From an uncultured Eubacteriaceae bacterium (GTDB lineage: Bacteria > Bacillota > Clostridia > Lachnospirales > CAG-274), in contig CAMTZM010000003.1 of the NCBI GenBank assembly GCA_947086655.1, positions 1 to 64,000 of the forward strand: DNA of 64,000 bases, given 5' to 3'. The position numbers and the translations under genes are program-made. Within the stretch, counting starts at the first letter, position 1. Every line of letters starts with the position of its first letter. Positions 25,374 through 33,368 of this stretch are shown in pieces. The notes beneath the pieces were generated by a model. It saw only the letters and a program-made list of their open reading frames with translations, ran no database searches and was not told the origin of the DNA.

Positions 25374-25650
25374 AAAGGATTCCACCATCCTTTATTTTAC
25401 TTTCGAGCTTTTTTTCTTCTATTTTGTATTCTTTAAGTTTACTTTCATAAATATTAATATTATGTTTTACATAGCAAAGCTGTTGGAGATTATCAAGATT
25501 AAGTGCTATTTTTTTTCGTTTTTCGTTAAGTTGTATTATTACATTATTGTCTGAGCGGCAGCCACATCGGCATTTAGATAGAATTTCTTTATCAGTGTCG
25601 AAAAGGCGTTTTTTTAGCGTTAAAATAGTAGTATCGATATCAATATCCAT
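25366..25650 (-). CDS. Early phage-element protein with a cysteine cluster
   Basis: A 94-residue protein of unknown family. It starts MDIDIDTTILTLKKRLFDTDKEIL, has an unusual SKCRCGCRSDNN segment near residue 25 with three closely spaced cysteines, and continues as a charged coiled coil. The start at 25650 fits GGAGG 8 nt upstream. It is the first gene of the leftward early operon and overlaps the activator gene by 8 bases. A role in regulation is only suggested by context. The cysteines could bind zinc. Confidence 0.6.
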   Translation of the reverse strand: MDIDIDTTILTLKKRLFDTDKEILSKCRCGCRSDNNVIIQLNEKRKKIALNLDNLQQLCYVKHNINIYESKLKEYKIEEKKLESKIKDGGILYE

Positions 25651-25677
25651 AAGCATATCCTCCATAAGAAATATTTT

Positions 25678-25695
25678 TGTTTCTTTTAAGAAACA
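25678..25695. promoter_or_regulatory. Operator-like palindrome
   Basis: TGTTTCTT-TT-AAGAAACA is a perfect 8+8 inverted repeat. It lies just downstream of the early promoter -10 box, where a bound repressor would block transcription. The divergent Xre gene is the obvious candidate regulator. Confidence 0.6.
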
Positions 25696-25706
25696 TATTT
25701 ATTTAC

Positions 25707-25735
25707 AGTATATATTTACTTGATTTTTTTGTCAA
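25707..25735 (-). promoter_or_regulatory. Early operon promoter
   Basis: On the minus strand TTGACA (25735-25730), a 17-bp spacer and TATACT (25712-25707). This near-consensus promoter reads towards the 25650 gene and the activator. Confidence 0.75.
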
Positions 25736-25775
25736 TTATTTTAGAGCAAAAAATCAATTTATCGACACATTTTTG

Positions 25776-25803
25776 TTTACAAAATGAAATAAAAATTTAT
25801 AAT
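25776..25803 (+). promoter_or_regulatory. Xre repressor promoter
   Basis: TTTACA (25776-25781), 16-bp spacer, TATAAT (25798-25803). The palindromic TTTTGTTTACAAAA overlaps the -35 and could be a second operator. Confidence 0.6.
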
Positions 25804-25847
25804 ATTATTAAAGGATAAATTAATTAATTGACTAAGGAGGTTATTTA

Positions 25848-26174
25848 ATGTATAGCTTTGGCACAAAAATACGTGATTTAAGGAGAGAAAGAAAGTTAAG
25901 TCAAGATGAGGTTGCTGTTGAGACGGGGATAACTAAATCAACAATATCTAAATACGAGCACAATCAAATAGACCCTACATTATCAGCGGCTAAAAAATTA
26001 GCTGATTTTTTTTCAGTAACTCTTGATTTTTTAGCTGATGATAACAACAAGCAGTCTGAATTTACGATACCGTCGAAATATGCAGTTGCTATAAGAAAAG
26101 CAATAAATGAAAATATAACAAGTGAACAATTGGAAGTAATTATAACAGTCATATCTGATATAAAAAATAATTAA
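25848..26174 (+). CDS. Xre-family repressor
   Basis: A 108-residue cI/Xre-type regulator. The HTH at residues 8-60 reads IRDLRRERKLSQDEVAVETGITKSTISKYEHNQIDPTLSAAKKLADFF, followed by a short C-terminal helix region without a LexA-like protease domain. It resembles the PBSX repressor Xre in size and divergent position. It probably holds the early promoter (25707-25735) off. A strong AAGGAGG precedes the ATG. Without a cleavable domain, induction would need another route, such as an anti-repressor or Lon/Clp-type turnover. Confidence 0.88.
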   Translation: MYSFGTKIRDLRRERKLSQDEVAVETGITKSTISKYEHNQIDPTLSAAKKLADFFSVTLDFLADDNNKQSEFTIPSKYAVAIRKAINENITSEQLEVIITVISDIKNN

Positions 26175-26260
26175 ATGAAAAGACATTTTATAAAATATAG
26201 TTATTTTTATAATTATTTACAATAATTTTTATTTATTCTATCTCTTGCTATAAATTTTTG

Positions 26261-26289
26261 TTGAAGAATACATAATTATATTATATAAT
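26261..26289 (+). promoter_or_regulatory. Promoter of the PocR-MCP gene
   Basis: TTGAAG (26261-26266), 17-bp spacer, TATAAT (26284-26289). It predicts a leader of about 165 nt. Confidence 0.6.
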
Positions 26290-26459
26290 AAATAACAGAA
26301 TAATGTATATAAAGTGTATCTGAAATATAGAATGAAATTAAATAGTTTTCATTTTATTTTTTACAATTTTTTAAATTATTAAAATTTTATATAATTTGAA
26401 CAATATATAAAAAGTTTTTGGATATGCTGTATTTAATAAAATTAGGGGGAGGTACGTAA

Positions 26460-27464
26460 ATGTTTGACATAAAATTAACAGACGTAATAGATGTAAATGA
26501 GCTTCAATTACTTCAGGATACGTTTTCAAATGCTACGGGAATGGCTTCTATTTCTCTTGATTTAAGAGATGATGTAACACGTCCAAGTAATTTTAATGAT
26601 TTTTGTATGAAATATACAAGAGGTTGTTCGGAGGGGTTTCGCAGATGTAAAGAGTGTGATTTAAGGGGAGGAGAAGAGGCTAAAAGAACAGGTCGTCCGT
26701 CGGTTTATTATTGTCACGCAGGATTAATGGATTTTGCTGTTCCTATAATGTTAAATGGTGAGCAAATAGGCAGTGTTATAGGAGGGCAGGTACTTCCTAA
26801 TCCTCCAGATGAGGAAAAGTTTAGGCAAATAGCAAAAGAGTTATCCATTGACCCGGAACTTTATGTAGAGGCGGTTAAAAAGATACCGATAGTACCTGAA
26901 ATAAGGATAAGAGAAGCAGCGAAACTTTTAGGTTTAGTTGTACAGTTAATGTCTGATAATTATTCGAAGCTTAGTACGTTAAGAAATATATGTTTTGACA
27001 TACAAGGACATACTGATTCTATACAAAAGACTTTAAAATCATTTGCTAGCATATCTGATAATTTAAAGAACAATCAAAAGTCTTTAATGTCTGAGATAAA
27101 GAACATAACAAAACTTTTAGCGGAGATAAATAATGTTGTTAGTTCTGTATCAAGTCTTGCAGATGAAACGCATATGATAAGTTTTAATGCTTCAATAGAG
27201 GCATCTCGTGCGGGAGAGTTTGGGAAAAGTTTTACTGTTATAGCAGATGAGATAAGGCGTTTATCGGAAGATTCAAAAAGGACAATGGATAATATACAAG
27301 AGTTTACGGAAAAAATACAAAAGTCAATAGAGAAAACCGCTAATCAAAGCAATGTTTGTACAGAGGCGGTTAAAGATGAAATTTCTCAGTTATCATCTTT
27401 AACAGATAATGTAAACAAAATACGTAAGCTTTTAGACACTTTAGAGAATATACATAAAAGTTAA
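26460..27464 (+). CDS. Soluble PocR-domain methyl-accepting signalling protein
   Basis: A 334-residue cytoplasmic protein. Residues 1-165 form a PocR ligand-binding domain with a cysteine-rich segment: CMKYTRGCSEGFRRCKECDLRGGEEAKRTGRPSVYYCHAGLMDFAVPI. Residues 175-330 form a chemoreceptor-type coiled coil with the hairpin tip SLADETHMISFNASIEASRAGEFGKSFTVIADEIRRLSE. There are no membrane segments. PocR domains sense small hydrocarbon-like ligands in the propanediol regulator. The MCP part should contact CheA/CheW, which are not in the window. It has GGGGGAGG before the ATG and its own promoter. Confidence 0.88.
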   Translation: MFDIKLTDVIDVNELQLLQDTFSNATGMASISLDLRDDVTRPSNFNDFCMKYTRGCSEGFRRCKECDLRGGEEAKRTGRPSVYYCHAGLMDFAVPIMLNGEQIGSVIGGQVLPNPPDEEKFRQIAKELSIDPELYVEAVKKIPIVPEIRIREAAKLLGLVVQLMSDNYSKLSTLRNICFDIQGHTDSIQKTLKSFASISDNLKNNQKSLMSEIKNITKLLAEINNVVSSVSSLADETHMISFNASIEASRAGEFGKSFTVIADEIRRLSEDSKRTMDNIQEFTEKIQKSIEKTANQSNVCTEAVKDEISQLSSLTDNVNKIRKLLDTLENIHKS

Positions 27465-27508
27465 TATAAAATCAATACGGCGGTGAAAGTATTTGCCTTT
27501 GTATCCAG

Positions 27509-27549
27509 AAAAAATCCAAAAAACATTTAGGTTTTTTGGATTTTTTTTA
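27509..27549. terminator. Bidirectional terminator
   Basis: AAAATCCAAAAAAC pairs with GTTTTTTGGATTTT and is flanked by A and T runs. It separates the convergent PocR-MCP and DUF1015 genes. Confidence 0.85.
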
Positions 27550-27558
27550 AAATATTAA

Positions 27559-28809
27559 TTATTTTAATAAATGTATAAACAAACCGCTTCTAAGTTTTGG
27601 TTCAAACCATGTAGATTTAGGCGGCATAATTTTACCGGCGTCTGCAATATCCATAAGTTGTTCCATTGAAGTTGGAAACATAGAAAAAGCAGCACGCATT
27701 TCACCGCTGTCGACACGTTTTTCAAGTTCTTCAAGACCTCTTATTCCACCTACAAAATCTATACGTTTATCGGTTCGTGGGTCTTTTATACCAAGAATAG
27801 GCTCTAAAAGTTCATTTTGAAGTATAGACACATCAAGGCGTAAAACAGGGTCATTTTCGTTTATAATTTTATCTTTTGCAGTAAGTTCGAACCATTTTCC
27901 GTCAATATACAATCCAAAGCTATGTTGTTTAATAGGAGTAAAACAGCCGTTTCCGTTATAAGCTTTACATTCAAATTTATCTTCAATCAATTTAAAAAAC
28001 TCATCTGATGAAAGATTGTTTAAATCTTTAACTACACGGTTATAATCCATAATATGAAGTTGATTGTCAGGAAATAAAACTGACAAATAGAAATTAAATT
28101 CGGCGTTCCTATCATATTCAGTATTTTCTTCACGGCGTTTAAGTCCTACACTAACAGCAGATGCGTTTCTGTGGTGTCCATCGGCTATATAAAGAGAATC
28201 AACCTGTTTAAAAAGTTTTTCTATATCGTTTATTATATTTTCATTGTCAATAACCCATGCCTTATGTCCTATATTATCTTCTGATACGAAATCGTAAACA
28301 GGTTCATTGTCTTTTTTAAAATTTTCTATTATATTGTTTATTTCGTCATTTGAACGATATGTCAAAAATATAGGACCTGTATTTGCATCAAGTGTGTTTA
28401 CATGTCTTATTCTGTCCATTTCTTTGTCTTTTCTTGTAAGTTCATGTTTTTTTATTTTATTTTGTATGTATTCATCTATTGAAGTACAAGCTACGATACC
28501 GGTTTGACTTTTTCCGTTCATAGTAAGGGTATATATGTAAAACATAGGCTTTTCATCTTGAAAATAAATTTTATCATCTATCATTTTATTAAAGTTTTCA
28601 AGAGCCTTATTATAAACCTCATCGGAATAAATATCTACATTTTTATCAAGGTCAATTTCCGCTTTATCGATATGAAGAAAGGAATAGGGATTATCTTTAA
28701 CCATATCCCTTGCTTCATCGCTTGTCATAACATCGTAAGGAAGAGCGGCAACTTTTTCAGCAAGATTTTTTGTTGGTCTTACCGCTTTAAATGGGCGAAC
28801 AACAGCCAT
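27559..28809 (-). CDS. DUF1015 family protein (serine operon)
   Basis: A 416-residue DUF1015 protein. It opens VVRPFKAVRPTKNLAEKVAALPYDVM, the family signature, and has LYIADGHHRNASA near residue 205. It ends in a region with DPRTDKRIDFVGGIRGLEELE. The family often sits with serA and serC, as here, where it is the third gene. The operon has no phosphoserine phosphatase (serB), so DUF1015 is a candidate for a step in serine metabolism. The GHHR motif recalls the GxRR motif of ParB/SerK-fold enzymes, but that link is my inference. Confidence 0.88.
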   Translation of the reverse strand: MAVVRPFKAVRPTKNLAEKVAALPYDVMTSDEARDMVKDNPYSFLHIDKAEIDLDKNVDIYSDEVYNKALENFNKMIDDKIYFQDEKPMFYIYTLTMNGKSQTGIVACTSIDEYIQNKIKKHELTRKDKEMDRIRHVNTLDANTGPIFLTYRSNDEINNIIENFKKDNEPVYDFVSEDNIGHKAWVIDNENIINDIEKLFKQVDSLYIADGHHRNASAVSVGLKRREENTEYDRNAEFNFYLSVLFPDNQLHIMDYNRVVKDLNNLSSDEFFKLIEDKFECKAYNGNGCFTPIKQHSFGLYIDGKWFELTAKDKIINENDPVLRLDVSILQNELLEPILGIKDPRTDKRIDFVGGIRGLEELEKRVDSGEMRAAFSMFPTSMEQLMDIADAGKIMPPKSTWFEPKLRSGLFIHLLK

Positions 28810-28822
28810 AAATAAATCCTCC

Positions 28823-29980
28823 TTATCCGATAACTCTAAGCTTTATAACACCGCTTACTTGTTTCAAAGCGGAAATAATATTGTCGTTAAAATCAGAATC
28901 AATATCAACTATTGTACATGAATACTCATTGCGGCTTTTATTAACCATATTGTCTATATTAATACCATCTTTGCCTAAAGCGCTTGTAATTGAAGCAACA
29001 ACATTTGGTTCATTTTTATGAAGCACTGACAATCTTTTTTTGCCTGTATAAGACAAAGAGCAGTTAGGATAATTTACAGAATTTACAATATTTCCATATT
29101 CCATATACTCTCTAAGTTCTTCAGCAGCCATAACAGCGCAGTTATCTTCAGCTTCTGGAGTAGATGCTCCAAGGTGTGGGAGAGTGATTATATTTTCAGT
29201 TCCAAGAAGTTCTTCGTTAGGGAAATCTGTAACATAACATGAAACAATACCGTTTTTAATAGCTTCTTTCATATCTTGATTATTAACGAGTTCACCTCTT
29301 GCAAGATTAATTATACGCACGCCTTTTTTAACTTTATCAAAGTTTTCTTTTCTAAACATTTCTTTTGTATCGTCTGTAAGAGGAACATGGACAGTAATAT
29401 AATCGCATTCTTTAAATATTTCATCAAGGTTTTTAGTGTATTTAACATCTGTACGTAAGTGCAGAGCGCCTTTAACAGATAAATAAGGGTCATAGCCTAT
29501 AACTTTCATACCAAGCGAAGCAGCAGCGTTAGCTGAAAGAGCGCCTATTGCGCCTAAGCCGACAACGCCTAAAGTTTTACCTTTAATTTCAGGGCCTTGA
29601 AATTGTGATTTACCCTTTTCAACATTTGCTGAAACATTTTCAGTCAAAGCCTGTGTCCAGTTATAACTGTCTATAATTTTTCTTGATGAAATTAAAAGAG
29701 CTGTCAAAACAAGTTCTTTAACGGCATTAGCGTTAGCTCCCGGAGTATTGAAAACAACAATACCTTTTTCGGCGCATTTTTCAAGAGGGATATTATTTAC
29801 GCCGGCGCCGCATCTTGCTACTGCCATAAGTGAGTCAGGAAGTTCCATATCGTGCATTTTAAAGCTTCTAAGCAAAATTGCATCTGGATTTGTTTCATTA
29901 TCTGAAACAGAATATAAATCTGTTGGAAGTTCATTTAAACCGAACTTTGAAATTTTATTAAGCGTTAATACTTTATACAT
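28823..29980 (-). CDS. serA: D-3-phosphoglycerate dehydrogenase
   Basis: A 385-residue NAD-dependent dehydrogenase, first step of serine synthesis from 3-phosphoglycerate. The Rossmann motif GVVGLGAIGALSANAAASLGMKVIGYDPY is near residue 140, catalytic Arg/Glu segments are in INLARGELVNN and TDFPNEELLG, and the His is in LPHLGASTPEAEDN near 270. A C-terminal ACT domain (residues 310-385) suggests serine feedback. It lacks the extra intervening domain of long SerA forms. It lies 42 bp after serC and 13 bp before the DUF1015 gene. Confidence 0.95.
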   Translation of the reverse strand: MYKVLTLNKISKFGLNELPTDLYSVSDNETNPDAILLRSFKMHDMELPDSLMAVARCGAGVNNIPLEKCAEKGIVVFNTPGANANAVKELVLTALLISSRKIIDSYNWTQALTENVSANVEKGKSQFQGPEIKGKTLGVVGLGAIGALSANAAASLGMKVIGYDPYLSVKGALHLRTDVKYTKNLDEIFKECDYITVHVPLTDDTKEMFRKENFDKVKKGVRIINLARGELVNNQDMKEAIKNGIVSCYVTDFPNEELLGTENIITLPHLGASTPEAEDNCAVMAAEELREYMEYGNIVNSVNYPNCSLSYTGKKRLSVLHKNEPNVVASITSALGKDGINIDNMVNKSRNEYSCTIVDIDSDFNDNIISALKQVSGVIKLRVIG

Positions 29981-30022
29981 TTGATATTGCTCCTTTTCAT
30001 TTATATATTATATAAATAATGA

Positions 30023-31108
30023 TTAATTTTCAGTTTCAAATGCCTTCATAAAGTCAACAAGTGCTTTAACGCCTTCAATAGGCATAGCGTTGTAAATACT
30101 TGCACGCATACCGCCTACGGTGCGATGTCCTTTAAGGTTTACAAAGCCTTTTGCCGATGCTTCTTTAATAAATTTAGCATTAAGTTCATCATTATCAGTA
30201 ACAAAAGGGATATTCATAAGCGACCTGTCTTCTTTAACTACTGTACCTCTAAACATTTTTGATTCATCAAGAAAATCGTAAAGAACGGCTGCCTTTTCCT
30301 CGTTCATTTGCTGGATGCCCTTTACTCCGCCGTTTTCTTTAATCCATTCAAATACAAGTTTAGATACATATATAGAGAAACAAGGAGGAGTGTTATACAA
30401 AGATTTATTTTTAGAGTGTATTTTATAATCAAGCATAGTAGGGCAAATATCCATTGCATTTCCTATAAGGTCGTCTCTAACAATAGCGATAGTAACTCCG
30501 GCAGGGCCTACGTTTTTCTGAGCTCCGGCAAAAAGAACGCCGTATTTTGAAACGTCCATAACTTCACTCATAATATTACTTGATATATCGCCTACAAGAG
30601 GTATATTTCCTGTATCAGGCAATTCTGTTTGTTTATATCTTGTTCCATATATAGTATTATTAACAGTTATATAAAAATAATCAGCATCAGGGGAGAATTT
30701 ACTTTTATCAAGTTTTGGTATATAAGTATAAATTTTATCCTCACTTGAGGCAACAACATTAACCGTACCATATTTTGATGCTTCTTCGAGAGCCTTTTTA
30801 GCCCATTGTCCTGTTTTAACTAAATCAGCTTTTTTATTTTTAGTAAAAAGGTTAAGCGGAATCATTGCGAATTGTGTAGATGCACCGCCTTGAAGGAACA
30901 TAACCTCGTAATTATCGGGTATACCCATAAGTTCTCTTAAAAGACTTTCAGCGGATTCTATAATATCTTCAAAAGCTTTTGAACGGTGGCTCATTTCCAT
31001 AACGCTCATTCCGGTATCACCGTAACAAACAAGTTCCTTCTGTGCCTTTTCAAGAACAGGCAACGGAAGCATAGACGGTCCTGCCGAAAAATTATAAACT
31101 CTTTCCAT
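30023..31108 (-). CDS. serC: Phosphoserine aminotransferase
   Basis: A 361-residue class V PLP aminotransferase that converts 3-phosphohydroxypyruvate to phosphoserine. It begins RVYNFSAGPSMLPLPVLEKAQKEL, the SerC signature. The PLP lysine is in GVLFAGAQKNVGPAGVTI near residue 197, and FLQGGASTQFAMIPLNL near 70 binds the cofactor phosphate. It is the first gene of the operon serC-serA-DUF1015 with AAGGAGGCAA before ATG and a promoter about 135 bp upstream. Confidence 0.96.
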   Translation of the reverse strand: MERVYNFSAGPSMLPLPVLEKAQKELVCYGDTGMSVMEMSHRSKAFEDIIESAESLLRELMGIPDNYEVMFLQGGASTQFAMIPLNLFTKNKKADLVKTGQWAKKALEEASKYGTVNVVASSEDKIYTYIPKLDKSKFSPDADYFYITVNNTIYGTRYKQTELPDTGNIPLVGDISSNIMSEVMDVSKYGVLFAGAQKNVGPAGVTIAIVRDDLIGNAMDICPTMLDYKIHSKNKSLYNTPPCFSIYVSKLVFEWIKENGGVKGIQQMNEEKAAVLYDFLDESKMFRGTVVKEDRSLMNIPFVTDNDELNAKFIKEASAKGFVNLKGHRTVGGMRASIYNAMPIEGVKALVDFMKAFETEN

Positions 31109-31242
31109 TGTAAATTGCCTCCTTAAATTTTGGGAAATACTGAATTAATTAATTTTTTATTTGTATTTTAGTTTATATATTATTTTATAATATAGTATTA
31201 TAATTAACCAGTGTTTCCATATTTTAAAAATTATTTTTTATA

Positions 31243-31271
31243 ATTATAATATAATGTTAATTCATAGTCAA
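31243..31271 (-). promoter_or_regulatory. serC operon promoter
   Basis: On the minus strand TTGACT (31271-31266), 17-bp spacer, TATAAT (31248-31243). The leader of about 130 nt contains GGAAACACTG, which can pair with CAGTATTTCC close to the Shine-Dalgarno. Confidence 0.7.
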
Positions 31272-31277
31272 TAAATT

Positions 31278-31305
31278 AAAGGCAAAAACAGTTGTTTTTG
31301 TCTTT
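31278..31305 (-). terminator. arg operon terminator
   Basis: AAAGGCAAAAACA and TGTTTTTGTCTTT form a hairpin 22 bp after the argD stop. The following T-run is weak. Confidence 0.5.
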
Positions 31306-31326
31306 AATTTTAAGTTTATATTTTTT

Positions 31327-32487
31327 TTACAAGCTATTTTCGAGTATACTTATAGCTATATCAACATCATTTTCAGAAACAATAAGAGGCGGTACAAAAC
31401 GTATAACATTTTTTCCGGCGCCAACAAGCAAAAGTCCATTTTCTATTGCACGTGCAATAATAGGGGCAGCTGGTTTATCAAGTTCAATACCATACATAAG
31501 TCCGACACCTCTCACATCAATAATAGATGAAAATTTTGATTTAAGGGATTTAAGAGCATTTCCCAAATATTCACCTACATTATATGCGTTATCGATTAAT
31601 CCGTTTTTAAGTTCATCAACGACTGCGTTTGCGGCAGCGGCAGCAAGAGGATTTCCGCCGAAAGTTGACGCATGGTCTCCGGGTTTAAAGCTTTTAGCAA
31701 GTTTTTCTTTTGCTATAAATACGCCCATAGGCACACCGCCGGCAATACCTTTTGCCATTGCAGCTGCATCCGGAACAACTCCGAAACGCTGATATGCGAA
31801 AAATGTTCCAAGACGGCCGACTCCGCACTGAACTTCGTCAAAAATAAGCATAATATCATTTTTATCGCAAAGTTCACGTAAATTTTGAAGAAATTCTTTT
31901 TTAGCCGGAATTATACCGCCTTCGCCTTGTATTGGTTCAATAATAATACCGCATGTTTTTTCATTAACTAAATTTTTAACCGATTCAAAGTTATTAAATT
32001 CAGCATATTTAATATTAGGCAAAAGTTCTCCAAGACCTTCTTGATAATGAGGCTGTCCTGTGGCTGTAACAGCGCCGAAAGTTCTTCCATGAAAAGAATG
32101 TTTCATTGTAATAATTTCATATCTTTCAGATTCACTTCCGTATTTGCGGCATATTTTAAGAGCAGATTCTATTGCTTCAGCACCGCTGTTGCAGAAAAAT
32201 ACTTTATCAAAATCGCCAAGTTTTACAAGTTTTTCAGAAAGTTCAAGCTGAGGTTTAGTCCAATATAAATTAGAACAATGCAAAAGTTTTTCAGACTGAT
32301 TTTTAATAGCGTCAGTCAATTTCTTATTATTATATCCCAATGAGTTTACGGCAATTCCAGCGGCGAAGTCTATATATTTTTTGCCATTTTCGTCATATAC
32401 ATACATTCCGTCTCCTTTTTCAAGTATTATAGGAAATCGGTTATACGTATTCATAATATATTTGCTTTTTTCTTCAAAACTATTCAT
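31327..32487 (-). CDS. argD: Acetylornithine aminotransferase
   Basis: A 386-residue class III PLP aminotransferase. It has YVYDENGKKYIDFAAGIAVNSLGY near residue 30, FCNSGAEAIESALK near 97, the LIFDEVQCGVGRLG strand near 215 and the PLP-lysine segment AMAKGIAGGVPMG near 245, then HASTFGGNPLAAAAA. It converts N-acetylglutamate semialdehyde to N-acetylornithine, fourth step of arginine synthesis. It is last in argC-argJ-argB-argD, 4 bp after argB, with AAAGGTGATTTT before the ATG. Confidence 0.93.
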   Translation of the reverse strand: MNSFEEKSKYIMNTYNRFPIILEKGDGMYVYDENGKKYIDFAAGIAVNSLGYNNKKLTDAIKNQSEKLLHCSNLYWTKPQLELSEKLVKLGDFDKVFFCNSGAEAIESALKICRKYGSESERYEIITMKHSFHGRTFGAVTATGQPHYQEGLGELLPNIKYAEFNNFESVKNLVNEKTCGIIIEPIQGEGGIIPAKKEFLQNLRELCDKNDIMLIFDEVQCGVGRLGTFFAYQRFGVVPDAAAMAKGIAGGVPMGVFIAKEKLAKSFKPGDHASTFGGNPLAAAAANAVVDELKNGLIDNAYNVGEYLGNALKSLKSKFSSIIDVRGVGLMYGIELDKPAAPIIARAIENGLLLVGAGKNVIRFVPPLIVSENDVDIAISILENSL

Positions 32488-32491
32488 AAAA

Positions 32492-33352
32492 TCACCTTTC
32501 TATCAAAGTACCGATACCTTTTTTAGTAAATATTTCAAGTATAAGACAATGAGGTATTCGTCCGTCTAATATGTGAACATGCTGGACTCCGGCGTTTACG
32601 CCGGCTATACAGCAATCTACCTTTGGAATCATTCCTCCGGAAATTATTCCGTTATCAATCATTTTTTCAACTTGTTTAACATTAATTACTGAAATAACGC
32701 TTTTAGGGTCGTTAATATCTTCAAGAACTCCTGAAACGTCTGTAATAAAAACAAGTTTATTTGCATTAAGCGCTCCGGCAATGGCAACAGCAGCATAATC
32801 AGCGTTAATGTTAAGGCTTTCTCCTGTCTTATCAAATCCTATTGGAGATATAACAGGAACAAAATCATTATCTACAAGAGATTGTATTAATTGTGTATTA
32901 ACCTTTTCTACTTCACCTACAAGACCGATATCTTCACCATTAGGCATAATTTTTTTTGCATAAAGTGTACCGGCGTCTTTTCCGCATATACCTACTGCAT
33001 TAATACCTTTTGAACTTAAATCGGCTGCCAGTTCTTTATTTATTTTTCCGGCAAGTACCATTTGAGCAACTTCCATTGTTTCAGCGTCTGTTACCCTAAG
33101 TCCGTTTCTAAATTCTGATTCTTTTCCAAGTTTTTCAAGCATATTAGTAATATCTTTGCCGCCGCCGTGTACTACCACGGGTTTAAGTCCTACGAATTTC
33201 ATAAGTGCTATATCTTTAATAATTGTTTCTTTAACATCTTCGTTAATAAGTGCACTTCCGCCATATTTAATAACAACTGTAAATCCTTTAAATTCATTAA
33301 TATAAGGTAATGCTTCTGTAAGAACTTCTGCTTTTTTAATAATTTGTTCCAT
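32492..33352 (-). CDS. argB: Acetylglutamate kinase
   Basis: A 286-residue amino-acid kinase that phosphorylates N-acetylglutamate. Motifs are VVIKYGGSALI near residue 25, VVHGGGKDITNML near 60, NINADYAAVAIAGAL near 185 and GGMIPKVDCCIAGVNAGVQHVHILDGR near 240. The start at 33352 follows a perfect GGAGG 9 nt upstream; an earlier in-frame ATG would overlap argJ and lacks a site. An N-terminal helix of the arginine-sensitive type is present (EQIIKKAEVLTEALPYI), so feedback inhibition is likely. Confidence 0.94.
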   Translation of the reverse strand: MEQIIKKAEVLTEALPYINEFKGFTVVIKYGGSALINEDVKETIIKDIALMKFVGLKPVVVHGGGKDITNMLEKLGKESEFRNGLRVTDAETMEVAQMVLAGKINKELAADLSSKGINAVGICGKDAGTLYAKKIMPNGEDIGLVGEVEKVNTQLIQSLVDNDFVPVISPIGFDKTGESLNINADYAAVAIAGALNANKLVFITDVSGVLEDINDPKSVISVINVKQVEKMIDNGIISGGMIPKVDCCIAGVNAGVQHVHILDGRIPHCLILEIFTKKGIGTLIER

Positions 33353-33368
33353 TATAAAATTCCTCCGA

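Larger units (their letters stand above)
8764..26174 (-). mobile_element. PBSX/Xkd-type headed contractile-tail element, probably domesticated
   Basis: A continuous block of phage genes on the minus strand in the order activator, TerS remnant, TerL, portal, scaffold, capsid, connectors, sheath, tube, chaperone, tape measure, LysM, hub, baseplate and fibre, plus a divergent Xre repressor. The order follows B. subtilis PBSX (xtmB-xkdE to xkdU). No integrase, recombinase, replication, holin or endolysin gene is visible, and no att repeats were found. Its base composition matches the host flanks. The outer limits given are the gene limits, not mapped ends. Confidence 0.8.

Noticed and set aside
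8764-25665. A headless tailocin (R-type bacteriocin)
   Set aside because: Intact capsid, portal and large terminase genes are present with conserved motifs, so a DNA-packaging head is expected.
8440-26459. Possible attL/attR repeats at the edges of the phage-like element
   Set aside because: I compared 8440-8763 with 26175-26459 by eye and found only AT-rich chance matches. No tRNA gene lies at either edge.
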